A stretch of DNA of 39,046 nucleotides. It comes from Candidatus Parcubacteria bacterium (GTDB lineage Bacteria > Patescibacteriota > Minisyncoccia > Minisyncoccales > JAGMDC01). The stretch lies in contig JAGMDC010000004.1 in NCBI GenBank assembly GCA_023128895.1, forward strand, positions 1-39,046. Direction: 5' to 3'. Below the pieces are notes generated by a model. That model was given only the letters and a program-made list of their open reading frames with translations, was not told the origin of the DNA and ran no database searches. The position numbers and the translations under genes are program-made. Positions 1 through 8,198 of the stretch are shown here, piece after piece (the first letter of the stretch is position 1; every line of letters starts with the position of its first letter).

Positions 1-61
1 TCACGCCAATTATTGAGATAACAACTAATAATTCAATGAGAGTAAATGCTTTAGATCTCAT
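1..61 (-). CDS. Type IV pseudopilin N-terminus (partial, runs off window edge), MRSKAFTLIELLVVISIIGV...
   Basis: Reverse complement from ATG at 61 gives the class III/prepilin motif shared with the downstream array members. Confidence 0.8.
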   Translation of the reverse strand, partial: MRSKAFTLIELLVVISIIGV

Positions 62-145
62 AAATTAAGATGACAAATTATCAAGAATTATCGAGGTTGA
101 ACCTCGATAATTTTATTCACAAAGGTCGCTTCGCTGTGGTTGTTA

Positions 146-940
146 TTACTTCAGCGCGATTCCGTGTTTTGCAACGCCAAGGGCGTAGTGTTGCTGGATT
201 TGCGCGGCTGACAGAGCGTGGCTGTAAATCCTGACATCATCGATTTGGCCGTTGAAAAAATTGCTCGTAAAATTATAACTGCCAATACCAAGATCAATAG
301 CATTATCTGTAAGAGAACCACTTCTTACTTTACTGCCAACTTCTACCCCGTTAATATAAAATCTAATAGTTGAACCATCAAAAGTTACAATAATATGATT
401 CCACTGTCCTGCGGGTGCGTTTCCATAATATCCAATTGTTGCATAACTCCAAGTAATACTGTCTGCATAGGTTATCGTTCCTGTGTTTTGCCAACGTAAA
501 CTGTAATGATTATTTTTATGAATTATAGCTCCATTAGAAGCACCCACTTTTGGTTTTATCCACGCTTCAAGCGTTATACCTGTTCCAGTGATACTTAGGC
601 TCGTTGAATCGGAAATTTCAACATAATCGCCATTCCCGTCAAAGATAAGAGCAAAGCCGCCCAACACATCGTTGGCAACAAAATGAGTGTCGCCATACAA
701 AGTGCCATTATTTCCAAATCCAGACCTGTCAGCAGTAGGATTATTCTGGTCTTCAAGGTCCCATATCCCTACTGCGTACGCGCCCAGGGCGTGATTAATC
801 TGGGAACTGAACTGCTGGGCTCTTGCTAATTTCGCTTTATCTCTTGAGCCGCTGAAAGATACCAAAACAATACTGGCGATCACGCCAATTATTGAGATAA
901 CTACTAATAGTTCTATGAGAGTAAAACCTTTAGATTTCAT
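146..940 (-). CDS. Type IV pseudopilin-like N-terminus fused to LamG/concanavalin-like domain (array unit 1)
   Basis: KGFTLIELLVVISIIGV prepilin motif; LamG-like body (DGNGDYVEI, WNHIIVTFDG, FYINGVEVG, GQIDDVRIY); C-term AQIQQHY..KHGIALK. Confidence 0.88.
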   Translation of the reverse strand: MKSKGFTLIELLVVISIIGVIASIVLVSFSGSRDKAKLARAQQFSSQINHALGAYAVGIWDLEDQNNPTADRSGFGNNGTLYGDTHFVANDVLGGFALIFDGNGDYVEISDSTSLSITGTGITLEAWIKPKVGASNGAIIHKNNHYSLRWQNTGTITYADSITWSYATIGYYGNAPAGQWNHIIVTFDGSTIRFYINGVEVGSKVRSGSLTDNAIDLGIGSYNFTSNFFNGQIDDVRIYSHALSAAQIQQHYALGVAKHGIALK

Positions 941-1024
941 AAATTAAGATGATAAATTATCAAGAATTATCGAGGTTGAACCTCAATAATTTTATTCACA
1001 GAGGGGGCTTCGCTGTGGTTGTTA

Positions 1025-1837
1025 TTACTTCAGCGCGATTCCGTGTTTTGCAGCGCCTTGGACATAGTGTTGCTGGATTTGCGCGGCAGAAAGCGCGTGG
1101 TTGTAAATCTTAACATCACCAATCATTCCCTTAAAACGATTATTGTCTGTCCATCCGCCTATCCGCAGAACTGTCCCATTATTGATTTGTTGAGTATAAT
1201 TTGTAGTCTTTTTTAAATCTCCATTTACATAAAAACTGCACTTATGTATGTCATAATTATAAGTTCCCACGATATAATACCATGTATTTACCTGTGGTGT
1301 AAAATCTGAATCACACACTCTCCAGCCAGCACCATAAAACATAAATTGAAATTCATTATCATCTGCGGCTGATCCTGTCCAATCATACCAAAGCCCATAC
1401 GCACTACTTTTGTGAACCATTAGATCATTAGTGCTCCATCTGTCTCCATTAACCCAAGATTCTACTGTAATAGAAGTTGTGATGTCCAAAGTGTTGTTAT
1501 CTGAAATTTCAAAATAATCAGTATCTCCATCAGTCCTTATTACTCCATCTAAACTAACAACTCCGCTATCAACCCATTGCGCATTACCATGAAGCGTTCC
1601 ATCATTGCCAAATCCTGATTCATCGTGAGCCGTAGCGCCGCCGCCTTCTTCAAACCGCCAAATACCCACAGCGTAAGCGCCGAGCGCGTGGCTGATTTGC
1701 GCGCTGAATTGCTGGGCTCTTGCCAACCGGGCTTTGTCTCTTTGCCCGCTGAAAGATACCAAAACAATACTGGCAATCACGCCAATTATTGAGATAACAA
1801 CAAGCAGTTCTATGAGAGTAAATGCTTTAGATTTCAT
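1025..1837 (-). CDS. Type IV pseudopilin-LamG fusion (array unit 2)
   Basis: Same prepilin N-term and AQIQQHYVQGAAKHGIALK C-term, divergent LamG body. Confidence 0.88.
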   Translation of the reverse strand: MKSKAFTLIELLVVISIIGVIASIVLVSFSGQRDKARLARAQQFSAQISHALGAYAVGIWRFEEGGGATAHDESGFGNDGTLHGNAQWVDSGVVSLDGVIRTDGDTDYFEISDNNTLDITTSITVESWVNGDRWSTNDLMVHKSSAYGLWYDWTGSAADDNEFQFMFYGAGWRVCDSDFTPQVNTWYYIVGTYNYDIHKCSFYVNGDLKKTTNYTQQINNGTVLRIGGWTDNNRFKGMIGDVKIYNHALSAAQIQQHYVQGAAKHGIALK

Positions 1838-1921
1838 AAATTAAGATGATAAATTATCAAGAATTATCGAGGTTGAACCTCAATAATTTTATTCACAGAG
1901 GGGGCTTCGCTGTGGTTGTTA

Positions 1922-2725
1922 TTACTTCAGCGCGATTCCGTGTTTTGCAGCGCCTTGGACATAGTGTTGCTGGATTTGCGCGGTAGAAAGCACTTCATTG
2001 TATATGCGAACATCGTCGATTGAGCCGTTGAAATAGCAACAAGCACCACCGCAATTTCCCACAGGATCACACCTCTTACCCATTACAAAGTCCAAACCAG
2101 CACTATTGATAACAGCGCTAGGAGAAAATTTCTGCATCTCCTTACCATTTATATAATGCTTAAGCGAACTGTTTGTTTGGTCGTATACAGATACAATATG
2201 CGTCCAAGAATCTGCCGGAAAGGCAAAATTTGTGGTGTATGATGTACCCATAATATATGTTCTTAATAAATTAGTAGCAATCCATATCGCATATCTCGTA
2301 TAATGGTCCTTGGCAAACGCATAACCGCCTCCGCTCCTTGGCTTAATCCATGCGGAAACAGTAACTAAATTAGAAACATTCAAATTCGCATTCTGACCGC
2401 AATTAACATAATCTCCGCTCCCGTCAAAGCTAAGAGCATGGCCGCCCAATACATCGTTGGCAACAAAATGAGTGTTGTCATAAAGGGTTCCATCATTTCC
2501 AAATCCCGACCTGTCAGCAGTGGGGTTGTCTTGGTCTTCAAAGTCCCATATGCCTACTGCATACGCGCCAAGAGCGTGATTCACTTGCGCGTCAAAGTGC
2601 TGTCCTTTTGCTATTTTCGCTTTATCTCTTGAGCCGCTGAAAGATACCAAAACAATACTGGCAATCACGCCAATTATTGAGATAACTACTAATAGTTCTA
2701 TTAAAGTAAAACCTCTGTTTCTCAT
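1922..2725 (-). CDS. Type IV pseudopilin-LamG fusion (array unit 3)
   Basis: Prepilin motif, LamG body, conserved C-term. Confidence 0.88.
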   Translation of the reverse strand: MRNRGFTLIELLVVISIIGVIASIVLVSFSGSRDKAKIAKGQHFDAQVNHALGAYAVGIWDFEDQDNPTADRSGFGNDGTLYDNTHFVANDVLGGHALSFDGSGDYVNCGQNANLNVSNLVTVSAWIKPRSGGGYAFAKDHYTRYAIWIATNLLRTYIMGTSYTTNFAFPADSWTHIVSVYDQTNSSLKHYINGKEMQKFSPSAVINSAGLDFVMGKRCDPVGNCGGACCYFNGSIDDVRIYNEVLSTAQIQQHYVQGAAKHGIALK

Positions 2726-2756
2726 AAATAAAGTAGAAAGTGTGCCTCGGTCAGGC

Positions 2757-3602
2757 TTATCTTAAGACGATACCATGCGCAGCTACTCCTTCTGCATAGT
2801 GTTGCTGGATTTGACTAACAGACAGAGACTGCTCGTAAATCCGAACATTGTCGATTTGACCGTTGAATAAATATCCACTTGCGTCTCCCGATGCTCCAAA
2901 CCGAGTAGTTGCAGGTTTGTTAATAAAATTTGTGGCTAATAATGAATATTGTTTTTTCTTAACTCCATTTACATATGTTCTTGCAGTAGTTCCATCCCAT
3001 GAACACACAACATGATACCATGTTCCAGATGAGGCTATTACACCTGTGCGCCCTGCTACCCATCCGGGGCCTGAACCAGCACCTATAGTTGCAACAAGTT
3101 CATTTGTACCTGTTACTACACCGCCAAAAAATGTTGAACTCCCTATAGAAGTTCCATCATTTCTATGCATTGCCATACCATAAGTTGTTGGCGTGTCTGT
3201 ATTAGTGTTTATCCAAAATAATATCGAAAATGCTGTATAATTACCATCAAAATTGTCACTATCTAATTTTACATAATCATTACTCCCATCAAACTGCAAT
3301 GCTTTTGTTCCGGAATATACTCCATCAGGAAAAACAGGAGTCGGATTTCCATAAAATGTCCCGTGATTTCCATACCCTGATTCATCGTGAATATCAATTC
3401 CCGCGGCTTCTTCAAACCGCCATATTCCTACTGCGTAGGCGCCGAGGGCGTGATGTACTTGCGCGTCAAAGTGCTGTCCTTTTGCTAATTTCGCTTTATC
3501 TCTTGAACCGCTGAAAGATACCAAAACAATACTGGCAATCACGCCAATTATTGAGATAACAACGAGCAGTTCAATTAGTGTGAACCCTTTTAAATTTTTC
3601 AT
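2757..3602 (-). CDS. Type IV pseudopilin-LamG fusion (array unit 4, divergent C-term)
   Basis: Prepilin motif; LamG-like body; C-term QIQQHYAEGVAAHGIVLR. Confidence 0.87.
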   Translation of the reverse strand: MKNLKGFTLIELLVVISIIGVIASIVLVSFSGSRDKAKLAKGQHFDAQVHHALGAYAVGIWRFEEAAGIDIHDESGYGNHGTFYGNPTPVFPDGVYSGTKALQFDGSNDYVKLDSDNFDGNYTAFSILFWINTNTDTPTTYGMAMHRNDGTSIGSSTFFGGVVTGTNELVATIGAGSGPGWVAGRTGVIASSGTWYHVVCSWDGTTARTYVNGVKKKQYSLLATNFINKPATTRFGASGDASGYLFNGQIDNVRIYEQSLSVSQIQQHYAEGVAAHGIVLR

Positions 3603-3748
3603 TTTGATTCTAACAGTTTAATATTCTATTATACCGTCTCAAATAAAAAAAGGAATTCACAACCCCCTGATTTTTGTTGACTTTCGCTGTGAAAAAAAAA
3701 TCGGAAGTCCAACTTCCGATTTTTTATTTGCTTTAATTGCTATAAATC

Positions 3749-4555
3749 CTATTTGTTCAGCGCGATTCCGTGTTTTGCAGCGCCAAGGGCATAATGTTGC
3801 TGGATTTGACTTGCGCTGAGCGCGTGATCGTACATGCGGATATTATCTATAACGCCGGGAAAAAAGGAAGACGCTCCGCCCGGCGCTCCCCTTGCTCCAA
3901 TTCTTAAAGCATTAGTATTCGTTCCCATATCTCCTGTTTGTGCTCTTGAATAAACAAGTTTGCCATTTTTGTAAACATATTGATTTGTGTGGTCATAAAC
4001 AACAACAGCATGATACCATTGTCCCATGCTCACTGAAAACGAATTACCGCCATCCCAATTCCAATGCGGCTGCCATGCATATGTAAAATATCCACCTCCA
4101 GCAGATGCTTCATATAAATTTTCTTTATTGTATAATATAGAGTTATACAAACTTCCTGTTGAGTTTAGTTTAAACCATACTTCTACTGTAAAGTTATTAG
4201 AACCTGGATTAAGGATTCCCTTGCTCGCGATTTCAACATAATCTCCGCTCCCGTCAAAACTAAGAGCGTGTCCGCCCAGGGCATCGTTGGCAACAAAATG
4301 AGTATCGCCGTGCAGGGTTCCGTCATTTCCAAATCCCGACCTGTCAATAGTGGGATCATTCTGGTCTTCAAAGTCCCATATTCCTACTGCGTAGGCGCCG
4401 AGAGAGTGATTAATATTCGCACTGAATTGTTGAGACTTTGCTATTTTTGCTTTATCTCTTTGTCCGCTGAAAGATACCAAAACAATGCTGGCAATCACGC
4501 CAATGATTGAGATAACAACTAATAGTTCTATGAGAGTAAATCCTTTGGATTTCAT
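3749..4555 (-). CDS. Type IV pseudopilin-LamG fusion (array unit 5)
   Basis: Prepilin motif, LamG body, conserved C-term. Confidence 0.88.
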   Translation of the reverse strand: MKSKGFTLIELLVVISIIGVIASIVLVSFSGQRDKAKIAKSQQFSANINHSLGAYAVGIWDFEDQNDPTIDRSGFGNDGTLHGDTHFVANDALGGHALSFDGSGDYVEIASKGILNPGSNNFTVEVWFKLNSTGSLYNSILYNKENLYEASAGGGYFTYAWQPHWNWDGGNSFSVSMGQWYHAVVVYDHTNQYVYKNGKLVYSRAQTGDMGTNTNALRIGARGAPGGASSFFPGVIDNIRMYDHALSASQIQQHYALGAAKHGIALNK

Positions 4556-4639
4556 AAATTAAGATGACAAATTATCAAGAATTATCGAGGTTGAACCTCG
4601 ATAATTTTACTCACAGAGGTCGCTTCGCTGTGGTTGTTG

Positions 4640-5431
4640 CTACTTCAGCGCGATTCCGTGTTTTTCCGCGCCAATGGCATAGTGCTGCTGGATTTGCGCG
4701 GTACTCAATGGCTCATTATAAATTTTAACTTCATCAATTTTACCATCAAAATTTGTGCCAGCAGAACAGCCATCAGCGCCAACATAATAAGGAGAATCAG
4801 TATATCCATTATGGGTTGTAATAGTGCCTGTTGCGGTTCCTTTGAGTTCTCCATCCAAAAATAACTTTATTTTCGTATTTGTCAATCCATTAGGGTGTTC
4901 ATGAACCACAACAACATGATGCCATATACCTGTTGAGATTGTGCCACCACTAACGCTCCAGTAAGCAGTACCATAAACTGTTGAACCATTATGATAAACT
5001 CCCCATTCATAACAATTATCCGAAAAAATTTTTTTGGAGCCCGATAGAGTATCAGCATTAAACCAAAGTTCTAAAGTGCTAGGGCCATGGCTGGTTTGAA
5101 AGTGAAGATTGGCAGAGATACTCACATTAGCATCGCCGTTAAAATCCAACGCATCTGTGCCTGGGTAGATTCCACTGGTAACGGTAGCTCCATTATTACT
5201 ACCGTTGTTACCATAACCTGATTCATCAAGAATAGCGCCTTCTTCAAACCGCCAAATTCCCACTGCATAAGCGCCGAGAGTATGATTTACTTGCGCGCTG
5301 AATTGTTGAGATCTTGCTAATTTCGCTTTATCTCTTGAACCGCTGAAAGATACCAAAACAATACTGGCAATCACGCCAATTATTGAGATAACAACGAGCA
5401 GTTCAATTAGCGTGAACCCTTTGGATTTCAT
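4640..5431 (-). CDS. Type IV pseudopilin-LamG fusion (array unit 6)
   Basis: Prepilin motif, LamG body, conserved C-term. Confidence 0.88.
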   Translation of the reverse strand: MKSKGFTLIELLVVISIIGVIASIVLVSFSGSRDKAKLARSQQFSAQVNHTLGAYAVGIWRFEEGAILDESGYGNNGSNNGATVTSGIYPGTDALDFNGDANVSISANLHFQTSHGPSTLELWFNADTLSGSKKIFSDNCYEWGVYHNGSTVYGTAYWSVSGGTISTGIWHHVVVVHEHPNGLTNTKIKLFLDGELKGTATGTITTHNGYTDSPYYVGADGCSAGTNFDGKIDEVKIYNEPLSTAQIQQHYAIGAEKHGIALK

Positions 5432-5439
5432 AAATAGGA

Positions 5440-6117
5440 TTAATTCTTTTTTAAATCAAGAAAGGCCCAGGATACAAAAAACGCGAGACAAACTAAAATC
5501 AGGGCTGGGACAACAAACTTAAACCCATTGTCAATTACCATAATGGAAAAATTATACAGGCCATGGCACATAACTGCCATTAATAAACCGAAAATAACCA
5601 GACCAAATGATTTTTTCCTGAAAAACCACAAAGCAATAAAATATCCGACCATTGCGGAGCATAAAGCGTGCAAAAAGGTCGCGCCAACAAATCTTATGCC
5701 GCTTATTGTGAAAATTTCAAAAAATTCAGACAAAGGAAATAAAATCAAAAGATTTTCTACTGCGGCAAATCCCAGGGCAACAATAATCATATAAATCATT
5801 GCGTCAACCGGCTCGTCAAACTCTTTGTTTCTAATAACTTTTTGCTTAATAACCGCGTATTTCATAAATTCTTCAACAAAAGCAACAGCGACAAACATAT
5901 TCAAACCAGCAATCAATAGCGGAGAAAAATGAAGCAAACCAAGGCCTTTGAACAGCATTATCTCGATAAAAGCAGCAGGAAACGCGATAAGCATTCCAAA
6001 AAAGAAAACTTTTAACACCATTGTTTTCGGCTCTGGGTGCGCGTCTTTGCGCAAATAAAAAAGCAGCCAGATAATACTGGGCAGGAAGCCGAACAAAATA
6101 AGTAATAAATAATTCAT
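5440..6117 (-). CDS. PrsW-family intramembrane protease
   Basis: Multi-TM protein with FVEEFMKY, DEPVDAMIY and FAAVENLL motifs. Confidence 0.82.
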   Translation of the reverse strand: MNYLLLILFGFLPSIIWLLFYLRKDAHPEPKTMVLKVFFFGMLIAFPAAFIEIMLFKGLGLLHFSPLLIAGLNMFVAVAFVEEFMKYAVIKQKVIRNKEFDEPVDAMIYMIIVALGFAAVENLLILFPLSEFFEIFTISGIRFVGATFLHALCSAMVGYFIALWFFRKKSFGLVIFGLLMAVMCHGLYNFSIMVIDNGFKFVVPALILVCLAFFVSWAFLDLKKN

Positions 6118-7181
6118 AATCGCAGGTTGGGAATTGCTTGAAGGTTTTTGATTTGCCGCGCGGATTTGAGGGCTTTTGCGCGATGAAACCAGCCAGTGAT
6201 TGCTATCATCGCAGCATTATCAGTGCAGAATTTCGGATTTGGAACTTGAAATCGGAAATTTTCTTTTTTGGCTCTCTGTTGAAATTGCGCGCGCAGTTCT
6301 TTGTTTGCCGCAACTCCGCCGCTAAGCAAAATTGTTTTGACTTTATAATCCTTGCCGGCTCTTATAGTTTTTTTAATTAAAACATCAATCACAGCTTGCT
6401 GTATTTCAGCGCACATTACTTGAATATATTTTTTTGATTTTCTCTCTTTCGCGCTCCTCTTTTTATAATCATACAGCACTGCTGTTTTAAGTCCAGAAAA
6501 ACTAAAATCGTAATCTTTGGAACGCAGCATTGGCCGAGGCAAAACTATGGAGGTTAAACCTCCATAGTCGCGCGCTTCAGCGGCGATGGCGGGTCCGCCG
6601 GGATATGGCAATCCCAAAATTCTGGCTGTTTTGTCAAGACACTCGCCTGCCGCGTCATCGCGCGTTTCACCTAATATCTGATACTTTCCGATTTTCCTCA
6701 TCAAAATCAATTGCGTGTGTCCCCCGCTCACCACAAGACAAATTGCCGGGAATTTGATATTTTCGTCAACTGGAGGCAGCCAGTTAGCGAGGATATGCCC
6801 TTCAATATGATTAACCGGAATAATTGGGACATTAAATTTGTATGCCAAATCTTTAACAAAATTCACTCCTTCCCAAAGGCAGGGGTCTAATCCAGGGCCA
6901 ATCGTGACGCTTATCGCATCAATGTCTCTAGGATTAATCTTTGCGCCTGCTCCCACACCAATTCCATTAGTGTTGGAGCGTTTGAGCGCCTGAACCAAAA
7001 CCAATGGCAAGTTTGCCTCGTGCGCGCGCCGCGCCAATGTCGGATACACTCCCCCGTATTTTTGATGAATTTTTTCCTGGGACGACACAATATTGCTTAA
7101 TATCTCAAATTTTCTTGCAACAATCCGCAAAACCGCAATAGATGTGTCATCGCACGAAGTATCAACACCTAAAATTAACAT
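6114..7181 (-). CDS. tsaD: tRNA N6-adenosine threonylcarbamoyltransferase TsaD
   Basis: GVDTSCDDTS, VNHIEGHILANW, VSGGHTQL, PRPM, DFSFSGLKTA, LSGGVAANKELR. Confidence 0.95.
   Translation of the reverse strand: MLILGVDTSCDDTSIAVLRIVARKFEILSNIVSSQEKIHQKYGGVYPTLARRAHEANLPLVLVQALKRSNTNGIGVGAGAKINPRDIDAISVTIGPGLDPCLWEGVNFVKDLAYKFNVPIIPVNHIEGHILANWLPPVDENIKFPAICLVVSGGHTQLILMRKIGKYQILGETRDDAAGECLDKTARILGLPYPGGPAIAAEARDYGGLTSIVLPRPMLRSKDYDFSFSGLKTAVLYDYKKRSAKERKSKKYIQVMCAEIQQAVIDVLIKKTIRAGKDYKVKTILLSGGVAANKELRAQFQQRAKKENFRFQVPNPKFCTDNAAMIAITGWFHRAKALKSARQIKNLQAIPNLRL
6545..6569. repeat. Dispersed palindrome ACTATGGAGGTT-A-AACCTCCATAGT inside tsaD
   Basis: Perfect 12-bp arms around one central base; same sequence as 14876-14900 except the centre. 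Confidence 0.9.
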
Positions 7182-7193
7182 TATTTTATTATT

Positions 7194-7355
7194 AACCTTG
7201 AATCAACGAAATGGCTTTTACTGCGGCTTTTGCGCAAGCGCGATTTCATTTTTCAAACTCAACTTTGGTAGCTCTGGCTACGAAAAGTCTCGTTTTCAAG
7301 CGAACTCGCGCTTGCGCAAAACCCTCGCTACAAACCCATTTCGTAATTCAAGGTT
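7194..7355. repeat. Long imperfect inverted repeat (~162 bp), MITE-like or large hairpin
   Basis: AACCTTGAAT..ACGAAATGG...TTTTGCGCAAGCGCGA...GGTAGCTCTGGCTACG...TCGCGCTTGCGCAAAA...CCATTTCGT..ATTCAAGGTT. Confidence 0.8.
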
Positions 7356-7432
7356 ATTCTACCTTTATTCTTGCTTTTTTACAATTTTAGCGCTAAAATG
7401 ACAATATAATAAGGTGCTACAATTCACGTACT

Positions 7433-7504
7433 GGCCCCATCGTCTAATGGTTAGGACATCAGATTTTCAATCTGGTAACCGGGGTTCGACTCCCCGTGGG
7501 GTCA
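7433..7504 (+). tRNA. tRNA-Glu(TTC)
   Basis: Cloverleaf; acceptor GGCCCCA/TGGGGTC; anticodon loop TTTTCAA. Confidence 0.95.
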
Positions 7505-7518
7505 CAATAAAAGGGGAG

Positions 7519-7602
7519 GGAGAGGTGCTCCGAATTGGCAAGGAACCGCTTTCGAAAAGCGGCGGGCTTTTGCCCATGTGGGTTCGACTCCCACCCTCTC
7601 CG
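7519..7602 (+). tRNA. tRNA-Ser(CGA)
   Basis: Acceptor GGAGAGG/CCTCTCC; anticodon stem-loop CCGCT TTCGAAA AGCGG; long variable arm. Confidence 0.94.
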
Positions 7603-7712
7603 CATAAAAATTTTATGCGCCGCAGGTGCGTACAAATTTTTATATTGGCAGAGGATGGCGAGAACGTAAATCCCCTTGTTCCCTTCGGGCAACTCCTCCC
7701 ACCCTCTCCGCA
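7588..7712 (+). mobile_element. Putative tRNA-3'-end-associated mini-element (copy 1): 91-bp insert between two copies of the tRNA-Ser 3' end
   Basis: 17-bp direct repeat CTCCCACCCTCTCCGCA at 7588-7604 and 7696-7712; conserved block GCGAGAAC...CCCCTTGTTCCCTTCGGGCAACTC shared with copy 2. Confidence 0.6.
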
Positions 7713-7723
7713 AACGAAAATTT

Positions 7724-8188
7724 ATGAATGATTTTTTTATTTATTACATTATTATTTTAGGGATTTTAATCGCGCTGAACATCGCCTTGATTGTTTTGGT
7801 TTCCAAACTCAAAAAACGGTTGGACGCGTTTTTGAAAAACGGAAAGCAGGATATTGGCGCTGTTTTGGCTGAACAAATCCAGAAATCGCAAAATCAGGAA
7901 AAAAATTCCAAAAAAATGTTTGAGAAAATCGCGCGATTGCAGGAAATTTCCAACAAATCGTTTCAGAAAATCGGAATAAAAAGATACAGCCCGTTCTCTG
8001 AAGTCGGTGGAGACCAAAGTTTCTCTTTATGCTTGCTTGACTCACAAAATAACGGGTTTATAATAACAAGTCATTTTGGCAGAGATTTCAACAGAATTTA
8101 CGCCAAACCAATAAACCAGGGCGCGTGTAAACATCCTCTATCCAAAGAAGAAAAGGAAACAATCGCGCAAGCAATAAATGAATTATAA
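7724..8188 (+). CDS. DUF4446-like membrane-anchored protein
   Basis: N-terminal TM, coiled region, FQKIGIKRYSPFSEVGGDQSFSLCLLD...GRDFNRIYAKPI; start trimmed from ORF-track 7676 to MNDFFIYY. Confidence 0.75.
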   Translation: MNDFFIYYIIILGILIALNIALIVLVSKLKKRLDAFLKNGKQDIGAVLAEQIQKSQNQEKNSKKMFEKIARLQEISNKSFQKIGIKRYSPFSEVGGDQSFSLCLLDSQNNGFIITSHFGRDFNRIYAKPINQGACKHPLSKEEKETIAQAINEL

Positions 8189-8198
8189 TTTATGAATT

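Noticed and set aside
1-5431. Repeated spacers considered as CRISPR or integron-like array
   Set aside because: Units are ~900 bp coding genes, no short direct repeats with unique spacers and no integrase in view.
7414-7731. 105-aa ORF over tRNA-Glu, tRNA-Ser and the mini-element
   Set aside because: Spans two tRNA genes; peptide is a translation of tRNA sequence and not protein-like.
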